This document shows positions 1-5,421 of a DNA stretch of 11,753 nucleotides, piece by piece (position 1 is the first letter of the stretch; each line of letters opens with the position of its first letter). This DNA is from an uncultured Treponema sp. Lineage in GTDB: Bacteria > Spirochaetota > Spirochaetia > Treponematales > Treponemataceae. The notes under the pieces are model-generated. The model was not told the DNA's origin and searched no databases. It worked only from the letters and a program-made list of their open reading frames with translations. Made by a program: the position numbers and the translations under genes. The stretch lies in NCBI GenBank assembly GCA_905372345.1, contig CAJPPE010000019.1:1-11753 (forward strand). The letters are read 5' to 3'.

Positions 1-1
1 T

Positions 2-397
2 ATAATTGCAGGTTCCGTTTTTTCTCTTTTTAAGAAAAAAAACACCGATGAGGTTTTAAGGTCTGAAACTCCTTCGGAGATACGCGGAAAAAAGGCTCTT
101 TATTCCGACTTGGGGCGGCTTAGGATTCCTACAGCCGATACCGCGCCCGGAACCCTTGTCGTTTTTCCCGTTTTGGAGTATAATTCTGAGGATAAGGCCT
201 TTGAGGAAGAACTTGTCCAAAAGAAAGAAGATATACGAAAAAGCCTTATTGACTGGTTTTCGCAAAAAACCGTATATGAGCTTTATACCATGCCTGAAAA
301 TGAGGTTAAAAAAGAAGTATTGGCCGAGATAAATTCTATTCTAAATTTATCCCGTATAAAACGCATATATTTTAAGGACTTTGTTATTTTGGAATAA
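2..397 (+). CDS. FliL-like flagellar basal-body-associated protein, 3' part only
   Basis: The frame is open from the left edge to the TAA at 395-397, giving the last 131 residues; the start and most of the expected N-terminal membrane anchor lie outside. The start of the fragment (IIAGSVFSLF, then KKK) looks like the end of a transmembrane helix. The rest follows the FliL pattern: a strand segment (TLVVFPVLEY), a long charged helix (EELVQKKEDIRKSLIDWFS), 'KT..EL', then a C-terminal 'INSIL' and 'IYFKDFVI' close to the family's VYFTDFVI ending. FliL proteins sit in the inner membrane around the flagellar motor and affect stator function. Here the neighbours are an ECF sigma/anti-sigma pair rather than flagellar genes, so this may be a paralogue with another role. 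The next gene starts 31 nt downstream with a strong ribosome binding site, suggesting one operon. The family call rests on remembered motifs. Confidence 0.62.
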   Translation: MIAGSVFSLFKKKNTDEVLRSETPSEIRGKKALYSDLGRLRIPTADTAPGTLVVFPVLEYNSEDKAFEEELVQKKEDIRKSLIDWFSQKTVYELYTMPENEVKKEVLAEINSILNLSRIKRIYFKDFVILE

Positions 398-417
398 GGT
401 TCCTAGAATCATATTTT

Positions 418-422
418 GGAGG
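418..422 (+). promoter_or_regulatory. Shine-Dalgarno GGAGG fixing the start at 429
   Basis: A perfect GGAGG lies 6 nt before the ATG at 429. The same frame is open from an ATG at 381, but that start would overlap the upstream gene and has no comparable site, so 429 is preferred. Confidence 0.8.
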
Positions 423-428
423 ATTAAA

Positions 429-782
429 ATGAGCGGACAACCCGTTGCAGCTGCACAAATTATTATAGCTGTTGTTCCCATAGTCGGTATTGTTATGGCC
501 GGCGTTTTAATTTTTTTCTACTTATTTTGGCGTAACAAGCAGATAATCTGTCAAATTCAAACTAAAACATATACTCCGATAAAATTTAATTTATCGGGCT
601 TTTGTCTTATTTCGGGTATCCTTTTATTGATGATAGGCGGTGTTTTGACCGTTTTGTTTTCGATCATAGACGGAGTGAGCTATGTACTTTTAGGCGGTCT
701 TGTACCCTTAAGCTGCGGTATCGGTCTTTTGCTCTACTATTTTATTTCATCTAAGGCCGGAAAAGGGGAAACTGAAAGATGA
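429..782 (+). CDS. Small three-helix inner-membrane protein, function unknown
   Basis: The product is 117 residues, using the ATG that follows GGAGG. I do not recognise the family. Three hydrophobic segments are clear: about residues 10-34, 57-80 and 84-107. A short polar loop (35-56, containing KQIICQIQTKTYTP) separates the first two, and the tail is charged (KAGKGETER). It has no signal-peptide cleavage site and no catalytic motif. Its stop overlaps the start of the ECF sigma gene as ATGA (779-782), so the two are almost certainly translationally coupled. Position between a FliL-like gene and a sigma/anti-sigma pair suggests it belongs to the envelope function sensed or controlled by that sigma system; it could be a further component of signal perception. 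That role is inference from context only. Confidence 0.8.
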   Translation: MSGQPVAAAQIIIAVVPIVGIVMAGVLIFFYLFWRNKQIICQIQTKTYTPIKFNLSGFCLISGILLLMIGGVLTVLFSIIDGVSYVLLGGLVPLSCGIGLLLYYFISSKAGKGETER

Positions 783-1420
783 TTAAATTTTCCAATTTAC
801 TCAGAAAAGAATCTCCAGAAGCCGTGCAAGACCGCCTCTTATGTAAGGCCGTCCTTGCGGGGAATACCGAAGCCTTCAGCCTCATTGCTTCAAAGTATCA
901 AAAGCGTGTCTATTCTTTGGGAATGAGCTTTTTTAAAAACCATGATGACTCGGAAGATTTTGTGCAGGACATAATGCTTAAAACTTTTTCGGCCCTGCCT
1001 AAATTCCGCGGAGAGTCTTCTTTTTCTACATGGCTTATGAGGATTGCCTATAATTCGGCGATAAACTCGGTTAAGCGTAAAAGAGAATTCGTTTCCGCCT
1101 TTGACGATTTTGAAATAAAAACAAACGATTTAACTCCCGAAGAAAGGCAAATTCAAAACTGTGTAAAAAATGCAATCAGGCGGGCAGTAAGCGGCCTCCC
1201 CGAAAAATACAGAATATGCATCGACCTTTATTTTTTTTATGATATGCCCTATGCCGATATAGAATCTGTTACGGGCATACCCGTAAATACGATTAAGTCC
1301 CATATTTTCCGCTCAAAAAAAATATTAAAAACCGAACTTGAACATCAAGGAATTTACGGACAAGAGGAGCGTTCTGAATATCCCGTTTTATTTAAATTGA
1401 ATTTGGCCTATGACATGTAA
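779..1420 (+). CDS. ECF-type (sigma-70 family, group 4) RNA polymerase sigma factor
   Basis: This 213-residue protein has the two-domain ECF layout. Region 2 spans about residues 20-103: acidic 'DDSEDFVQD' at 56-64 matches the core-binding 2.2 helix, followed by 'FRGESSFSTWLMRIA' and 'YNSAINSVKRKR', the 2.3/2.4 region that melts and reads the -10. A variable acidic linker (about 104-125) leads to region 4 (about 127-186), with 'LPEKYRICIDLYF' and the helix-turn-helix 'YADIESVTGIPVNTIKSHIFRSKKIL' that reads the -35. About 25 extra residues follow region 4, more than in many ECF factors. The start overlaps the upstream stop (ATGA), and the gene runs 11 nt into a membrane anti-sigma gene. That is the classic arrangement for a sigma factor held at the membrane until an envelope signal releases it. 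Its target promoters cannot be seen in this window. Confidence 0.93.
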   Translation: MIKFSNLLRKESPEAVQDRLLCKAVLAGNTEAFSLIASKYQKRVYSLGMSFFKNHDDSEDFVQDIMLKTFSALPKFRGESSFSTWLMRIAYNSAINSVKRKREFVSAFDDFEIKTNDLTPEERQIQNCVKNAIRRAVSGLPEKYRICIDLYFFYDMPYADIESVTGIPVNTIKSHIFRSKKILKTELEHQGIYGQEERSEYPVLFKLNLAYDM

Positions 1421-1895
1421 TGAAGCTATTAACCGCTATATGATTCTTGATAAGCATGAGGCGGTTCCTTTTGCAGTTACCTTTCATCTTTTGCGGTGTA
1501 AAAAATGCCGAAGCCTTGTCCGTGCTCTTACACAGGCTTCTAATCTATATACTTCTTCTTTTCAGACAAAGGCAGATGATGCGCTTACTGAAAAAACAAT
1601 GGTAAAAATTCATGCTGCAATTCCCGATCTTTTAAGTCTTCAGGCAGAAAAATACCGGCTGCCCAACGTAAGCATTTTGCCTTGGGCCGTTGTAGGCATA
1701 TTGATGATTGTCGGTCTTGCCTACATACCGTTTACAGAAATAGGTAAATGGGCTGCAGAGAATTTTAAGCTTAGTTTTGTTATTCCTTTTGTCCTTGTTT
1801 TTGCAGTATTTGTGAGTGTTTACTCTGCAATTTTCGTTTACCGTAATCTTGATTTTTTTGTGAAGAAATTCGATTTAAAAAAAGAGAAGGCTTAG
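1410..1895 (+). CDS. Putative membrane-bound anti-sigma factor with a ZAS-like N-terminus
   Basis: The 161-residue product starts inside the sigma gene (11-nt overlap; ATG at 1410), so expression is coupled to its probable partner. Residues 1-40 form a small cytoplasmic domain with H26-x3-C30-x2-C33, the hallmark of zinc-associated anti-sigma domains, and C3 could be the fourth ligand. A helical linker (about 45-85) leads to two membrane helices, about 88-108 and 121-145, and a basic C-terminal tail (VKKFDLKKEKA). By family analogy the N-terminal domain would hold the ECF sigma factor inactive at the membrane. Almost no periplasmic sensor domain exists: the two helices are joined by only about 12 residues, so signal input may come through the three-helix or FliL-like neighbours. 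The gene ends tail-to-tail with the LysM/M23 gene, overlapping by 4 nt. Confidence 0.75.
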   Translation: MTCNEAINRYMILDKHEAVPFAVTFHLLRCKKCRSLVRALTQASNLYTSSFQTKADDALTEKTMVKIHAAIPDLLSLQAEKYRLPNVSILPWAVVGILMIVGLAYIPFTEIGKWAAENFKLSFVIPFVLVFAVFVSVYSAIFVYRNLDFFVKKFDLKKEKA

Positions 1896-2815
1896 TGCCA
1901 GACTGCCGTAGGATTTATCGTCGCTCCATTTTTGTAAACCGTAAAATGAACATGGGGGCCGGTACTTCTTCCTGTTGTGCCGACGGTTCCTATCTTGGTT
2001 TGAGCGGTAACATACTTTCCTCTGGAAGTTAAAATAGTATTCATGTGTCCGTAAAGGGTTTGATAGCCTGAGTGATGCCTTATTATTACATAGTTGCCGT
2101 ATACATTGCTGTAACCTGTTGCGGCTACGGTTCCCGGAAGGGCTGCGTAGATGGGGGCTCCGAGGTATGTTGCAAGATCTATTCCGTTATGAAAGCTTCT
2201 CTTTTTTGTAAAAGGATCCCTCCTCCAGCCGTATCGGGAAGTTATCCTATATCTTCCGTGTATGGGAGACTTAAAAAGGTCGCCATTTATTTCTTGAAGA
2301 GTTACCCAGTCCAGTTTTGCATCCGGCAGGAAGATTGCGGCTCCTGCTTTTAGCACATTGTTATCCGAAATGTTATTGACCATGGCTAATTTTTCAAGTG
2401 AGATTTTATAGGTGTCGGCCAATTTTTCAGGAGTATCGCCTTTTTTCGGGGTATAAACAATTCCGTCCATAGAAGGGATTTTTAACAGCTGTCCTATTTG
2501 GAGGCTCCTTGTGTTTCTAAGTTTGTTTAAACTTATAATAGCGTCTTGACTTACACCATAGCGGGAGGCAATTTCCCCTACCATATCGCCTTTTTTTACC
2601 GAATAGACTATGTAGTCGAGAGGGGGGAGTTTTATTTCCGAAATTTCCTTATCAGGTCTAAAAGTCGGCAATCTTGTATCTCCGCCGCCCATTCCGTTAT
2701 CCGATGCGTTTTGAGCTGCTCCAATAGAATTAAAGCCGTTCAAGGCAAAATAGGCAGTGCCGAGCACTAGGAGAAAAACAATTATACCTGCAAACAAATA
2801 GTTAGTTTTTTTCAT
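1892..2815 (-). CDS. LysM-LysM-M23 family peptidoglycan metalloendopeptidase
   Basis: The product is 307 residues. Residues 1-25 are a signal anchor or signal peptide (MKK, then a hydrophobic stretch). A Gly/Asn-rich linker follows, then two LysM peptidoglycan-binding repeats, about 68-114 (YSVKKGDMVGEIASRYGVS...LKIP) and 119-164 (YTPKKGDTPEKLADTYKIS...IFLP). The C-terminal half is a complete M23/LytM domain: H209-x3-D213 in 'FHNGID', 'YGHM' with H257, and H288-V-H290 before 'FTVY'. All residues needed for zinc binding and catalysis are present, so it should be an active periplasmic endopeptidase cutting peptide cross-links in the wall. M23 proteins can also act as amidase activators, but those usually lack these residues. 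A good promoter lies at 2886-2914; the ribosome site (AGG just before the ATG) is weak. It faces the ECF/anti-sigma operon with no terminator between. Confidence 0.93.
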   Translation of the reverse strand: MKKTNYLFAGIIVFLLVLGTAYFALNGFNSIGAAQNASDNGMGGGDTRLPTFRPDKEISEIKLPPLDYIVYSVKKGDMVGEIASRYGVSQDAIISLNKLRNTRSLQIGQLLKIPSMDGIVYTPKKGDTPEKLADTYKISLEKLAMVNNISDNNVLKAGAAIFLPDAKLDWVTLQEINGDLFKSPIHGRYRITSRYGWRRDPFTKKRSFHNGIDLATYLGAPIYAALPGTVAATGYSNVYGNYVIIRHHSGYQTLYGHMNTILTSRGKYVTAQTKIGTVGTTGRSTGPHVHFTVYKNGATINPTAVWH

Positions 2816-2885
2816 CTAAACCTGCAAAATTTTTCCGAGTTAATTATCGGCAAAAGAGTTGAATTTATTCACCCCTTTCGAATGA

Positions 2886-2914
2886 ATTATAATAAAAAAC
2901 ACAAAAAAATGCAA
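2886..2914 (-). promoter_or_regulatory. Sigma-70-type promoter for the LysM/M23 gene
   Basis: On the minus strand, TTGCAT (2914-2909) is followed after exactly 17 nt by a perfect TATAAT (2891-2886). Transcription should begin near 2879, leaving a leader of roughly 63 nt before the ATG at 2815. Read from sequence alone. Confidence 0.6.
2888..2893 (+). promoter_or_regulatory. Possible -10 box for the hemolysin III gene, overlapping the opposite promoter
   Basis: ATTATAAT at 2886-2893 is its own reverse complement, so the plus strand also reads TATAAT at 2888-2893. No good -35 sits 16-18 nt upstream (TTATTC at 17 nt is poor; TTGAAT is 23 nt away), so this is a weak call. Confidence 0.25.
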
Positions 2915-2956
2915 GGTAATAGGCAACCTCAAACCATTTAAATTGTCTAAATAATT

Positions 2957-3610
2957 ATGAAAGAAGAAAAAATTAAACGCAGATATTCTATAGGTGAAGA
3001 AATTGCAAATGCCGTAACTCACGGAATAGGGGCAGGTCTTTCGGTTGCAGCCCTCGTGCTTTTGATTATAAGGGCAGCACGCTATGCTCCGCCGGAATTG
3101 AAGGCCGGCTATGTAGTAGGCTTTACCATTTTCGGAGCTTCCTTAATAATTCTCTATCTTTTTTCGACTCTATACCATGCCCTTCCGCTAAAGGCAAAAA
3201 AAGTATTCGGCATATTCGATCACTGTTCAATCTATGTACTGATAGCAGGAACCTACACTGCCTACTGCCTTTCTGCCCTCCACGGAGCTGTCGGCTGGAC
3301 AATCTTCGGCATTATCTGGGGAATGGCTGTCTTAGGCATAGTTTTATACTCGATATTCGGAAGCCGGGTAAGGGTTCTATCGGTTATTACCTATATCCCC
3401 ATGGGCTGGCTCATAATCTTTGCCGCAAGGCCCTTAAAAGAACAGCTGCCGCTTTTAAGTTTTAAGTTTTTAATTGTAGGCGGAATTATTTATACTGCCG
3501 GTTGTATTTTTTATGCAATGAAGAAAGTAAAATGGGCACACAGCATCTGGCACCTCTTTGTTATAGCCGGAAGCATAATGCACTTTTTTTCGCTTTATTA
3601 TAGTTTGTAA
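2957..3610 (+). CDS. Hemolysin III / PAQR family seven-helix membrane protein
   Basis: The product is 217 residues, the usual size for bacterial HlyIII/YqfA proteins. It is almost entirely hydrophobic with about seven membrane helices. The conserved polar residues of the CREST/PAQR superfamily are all in place: E14 and H22 in the first motif ([12 protein letters not shown]), S70-x3-H74 (STLYH), D88 ([15 protein letters not shown]), H195-x3-H199 (HSIWH) and H209. In this superfamily the Ser/Asp/His set forms a zinc-centred hydrolase-like site in the membrane. The bacterial proteins are named after a reported haemolytic activity, but physiological roles in lipid or membrane homeostasis are more likely. 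The ATG at 2957 has no clear ribosome binding site. The gene ends 9 nt before the 3' end of an opposing tRNA gene. Confidence 0.9.
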   Translation: MKEEKIKRRYSIGEEIANAVTHGIGAGLSVAALVLLIIRAARYAPPELKAGYVVGFTIFGASLIILYLFSTLYHALPLKAKKVFGIFDHCSIYVLIAGTYTAYCLSALHGAVGWTIFGIIWGMAVLGIVLYSIFGSRVRVLSVITYIPMGWLIIFAARPLKEQLPLLSFKFLIVGGIIYTAGCIFYAMKKVKWAHSIWHLFVIAGSIMHFFSLYYSL

Positions 3611-3619
3611 AAAGAAAAG

Positions 3620-3693
<74 letters not shown>

Positions 3694-3708
3694 TTAAAAA
3701 GAGTTTTG

Positions 3709-3737
3709 AGTATATCAAAAACTTAAAAACTTGTCAA
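3709..3737 (-). promoter_or_regulatory. Consensus sigma-70 promoter for the CAU tRNA
   Basis: On the minus strand TTGACA (3737-3732), a 17-nt spacer and TATACT (3714-3709) place the start near 3702, about 9 nt before the mature tRNA 5' end. The -35 is perfect and the -10 differs at one base. Confidence 0.85.
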
Positions 3738-3743
3738 TCGGTT

Positions 3744-3777
3744 GATGAAAAATATACGTCCTTGTATATTTTTCATC
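3744..3777 (-). terminator. Long perfect hairpin after the DUF4097-like gene, possible terminator
   Basis: GATGAAAAATATAC (3744-3757) and GTATATTTTTCATC (3764-3777) are perfect inverted copies, 14 bp, with a 6-nt loop. The hairpin begins 2 nt after the stop codon of the minus-strand gene at 3780, where a terminator is expected. It is AT-rich and has no T-run after the stem, so it may instead protect the mRNA 3' end. It also separates that gene from the tRNA promoter. Confidence 0.55.
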
Positions 3778-3779
3778 GC

Positions 3780-4598
3780 TTATTTGCCGGTTTTCGGTAA
3801 AAAATTTGCTTCGTTGTTTACCAAGTTGGGAGATGGTTTGGGGCCGAATTCGCTGACTCCGTATTTATCGAATTTTTCTGCCGGTTCTTTTAAAGGTGCC
3901 GAAAAGCCCAAGTCTATGTCAGAAAAAGAAGCACTCATAGAGATAAATTTTTTAGGTTTGGACGGCGAAAGGGCTAAAATTTTATCGGTATAAGCTTCTC
4001 CTTCGTATAAGAATTTTTCACATTTTTGTTTTGTTACAAAGAGGTTGCAATCCGCCTTTTCTTCGGCTATTTGAATCTTTGCCGTCGAGGTGTTTAAGCA
4101 AAAATCGGCCGCAGTTACAATCCCGCTATTAAAGGTCAGACTGCCGTTTGAAAGTGCAATCAGGCTGTTTTTTAATCGGGAGCCTATAATTTCAGCCTGA
4201 TTAAAATTCCCTGAAACCGAAAAATGAACGGCCTTTATACCTTCAATTTTTATGGAAGAATGACTTGCAAGAATTCTGCATGATTCAAGTAAAAAATCTT
4301 TCGGAACATAGATAAAAAGTTTTCCGCTTGCCGGTTTTATCTCGGTAAACCTTAATTTCTTTTTATGTTCGACTATCGAAAGTTTTGTGCCCGCACTGAG
4401 CTCCGCTTTATAGGCTATTGTGTCCCCGTCATAGGCACTTATAAAAATATCGACTTCCGACACGGCAGCTTCTATGTTTACAACCCTCTTTTGAACCCTT
4501 GTTAAAGCGTCAAAATCTTGGGCAGATAGGGCAGGGGAGTAAAATAGAAAAAGAGAAAAAAAACATAAACCAAAAAGTCTAACCTTCAATTTTTGCAT
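3780..4598 (-). CDS. Exported DUF4097-like beta-strand-repeat protein
   Basis: The product is 272 residues. Residues 1-26 are a clear signal peptide: KLKVR, a Phe/Leu-rich core, and 'ALSA' before Q27 as a type I cleavage site. The mature part is rich in short hydrophobic strands and repeats of the form 'V.I.....G.L.I', with 'KLFIYVPKDF', 'ASHSSIKIEGI' and 'LIALSNGSLTF', resembling the DUF4097 putative beta-solenoid/adhesin fold. The C-terminal 50 residues are polar and Pro-rich. There are no lipobox, enzyme motifs or membrane helices beyond the signal, so a periplasmic or surface location is inferred. The ATG lies 20 nt inside yggS and TTGGA precedes it at suitable spacing, so the two are probably co-expressed. 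A hairpin follows directly after the stop. The family call is tentative. Confidence 0.72.
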   Translation of the reverse strand: MQKLKVRLFGLCFFSLFLFYSPALSAQDFDALTRVQKRVVNIEAAVSEVDIFISAYDGDTIAYKAELSAGTKLSIVEHKKKLRFTEIKPASGKLFIYVPKDFLLESCRILASHSSIKIEGIKAVHFSVSGNFNQAEIIGSRLKNSLIALSNGSLTFNSGIVTAADFCLNTSTAKIQIAEEKADCNLFVTKQKCEKFLYEGEAYTDKILALSPSKPKKFISMSASFSDIDLGFSAPLKEPAEKFDKYGVSEFGPKPSPNLVNNEANFLPKTGK

Positions 4599-5319
4599 TT
4601 TCGTTCCAATAATAGGAATCGGGATAATTTCTTTTGCCGAAAATTGCCGTACCTACTCTTATTAGGGTTGAGCCTTCTTCGATAGCAACTTCAAGATCTC
4701 CTGTCATTCCCATAGAAACAACCTCCATCGAAACATTGGGAATGTTTTTTTCGGTTATTTCTTTTCGAATTTTTTGAAGGAGCTTAAAACAAAGTCTCAC
4801 CTTATCCATATTATCGGAAAAAAGCCCTATTGTCATAAGGCCTTTTATTTTTAAGCAGGGAAGTTTTGCAATTTTTTCGGTTAGAGCTAGAGCTTCTTCA
4901 GGCTTGCATCCGAATTTGCTTTCTTCTTGAGAGGTGTTTACCTGAATTAAAATATCCATGGTCTTCCCCTCGGATTCAAGTCTTTTGCTAAGCTTTTCGG
5001 CTAAGTCAAGCCTGTCGACAGACTCAATGCAGTCGGCATATTTTATTACGTCTTTTATCTTATTGGTTTGCAGATGTCCTATAAAATGGGTCTCGTGTTT
5101 TACCGATGAAAGAGGCTCATACTTTTCGCATAGCTCTTGAACCTTGTTTTCTCCTATTAAAAGTTCCCCATATTCAAAGGCCTTTAAAATTCTTTCCGGT
5201 GTAACGGTCTTTGTTGCCATAAGAAGCCTTACCTCTTTAGGATCCCTTCCGCAGGCCTTACAAGCTTCTTCCATCCGTCTGTGCACTTCTTCCAAATTTA
5301 TTTTAATATCGTCTTTCAT
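4579..5319 (-). CDS. yggS: YggS/PROSC-family pyridoxal-phosphate homeostasis protein
   Basis: The product is 246 residues, typical for this single-domain, alanine-racemase-like TIM-barrel family. K37 in 'MATKT' is the expected lysine that forms the Schiff base with PLP. Other family signatures are 'HFIGHLQTNK' (78-87), 'SMGMTGDLEVAI' (202-213) and 'GSTLIRVGTAIFGKR' (216-230), which bind the phosphate. The usual Ser after SMGM is Thr here, a mild change. Members bind PLP without known catalysis and keep vitamin B6 and amino-acid pools balanced in the cytoplasm. GAGG sits 5 nt before the ATG and a good promoter lies at 5337-5365. In many bacteria yggS lies near division or proline-synthesis genes; here its partner is an exported protein whose start overlaps its end by 20 nt. 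Confidence 0.95.
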   Translation of the reverse strand: MKDDIKINLEEVHRRMEEACKACGRDPKEVRLLMATKTVTPERILKAFEYGELLIGENKVQELCEKYEPLSSVKHETHFIGHLQTNKIKDVIKYADCIESVDRLDLAEKLSKRLESEGKTMDILIQVNTSQEESKFGCKPEEALALTEKIAKLPCLKIKGLMTIGLFSDNMDKVRLCFKLLQKIRKEITEKNIPNVSMEVVSMGMTGDLEVAIEEGSTLIRVGTAIFGKRNYPDSYYWNENAKIEG

Positions 5320-5336
5320 TTTTTCCTCACTCTGAC

Positions 5337-5365
5337 ATTCTACCTAAATTTTCTATCTTATTCAA
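5337..5365 (-). promoter_or_regulatory. Sigma-70-type promoter for yggS
   Basis: On the minus strand TTGAAT (5365-5360), a 17-nt spacer and TAGAAT (5342-5337) predict a start near 5330, only about 11 nt before the ATG. The GAGG ribosome site (5328-5325) would be just inside the transcript. Confidence 0.6.
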
Positions 5366-5383
5366 TCATGTTGCTAACTCCTT

Positions 5384-5412
5384 TTGACAAAGATTTATAA
5401 TGCGGGTATAAT
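5384..5412 (+). promoter_or_regulatory. Perfect consensus sigma-70 promoter for the sigma-54 activator gene
   Basis: TTGACA (5384-5389), 17 nt, TATAAT (5407-5412): both boxes and the spacing match consensus. The ATG starts at 5421, 9 nt past the end of the -10 box, so transcription should begin at or within about two bases of the start codon. No Shine-Dalgarno sequence lies before the ATG. Confidence 0.85.
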
Positions 5413-5421
5413 CGCATTGTA
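5396..5421. promoter_or_regulatory. Inverted repeat centred on the -10 box, candidate operator
   Basis: TATAATGCG (5396-5404) and CGCATTGTA (5413-5421) are inverted copies matching at 8 of 9 positions, with AATGCG/CGCATT perfect. They enclose the 8-nt GGTATAAT that holds the -10 box. A dimeric regulator bound here would block the promoter; the activator itself is one candidate. Placement and symmetry are seen; function is inferred. Confidence 0.4.

Noticed and set aside
381..428. Upstream ATG at 381 for the three-helix membrane protein
   Set aside because: It overlaps the FliL-like gene and would add a polar segment before the first helix; the ATG at 429 has an ideal ribosome site.
2840..3022. 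Minus-strand 60-codon open frame between the M23 and hemolysin III genes
   Set aside because: It overlaps the start of hemolysin III and both candidate promoters, has no ribosome site, and reads as low-complexity Phe/Asn sequence.
3526..3541. TGGCAC followed by TTGT, looking like a sigma-54 promoter, within the hemolysin III gene
   Set aside because: The GG is not followed 10 nt later by GC, and the site lies inside a coding region at a His-Trp-His motif with no gene downstream.
3742..3993. Plus-strand open frame opposite the DUF4097-like gene
   Set aside because: It begins inside the 14-bp hairpin, has no ribosome site and is antisense to a gene with a clear signal peptide.
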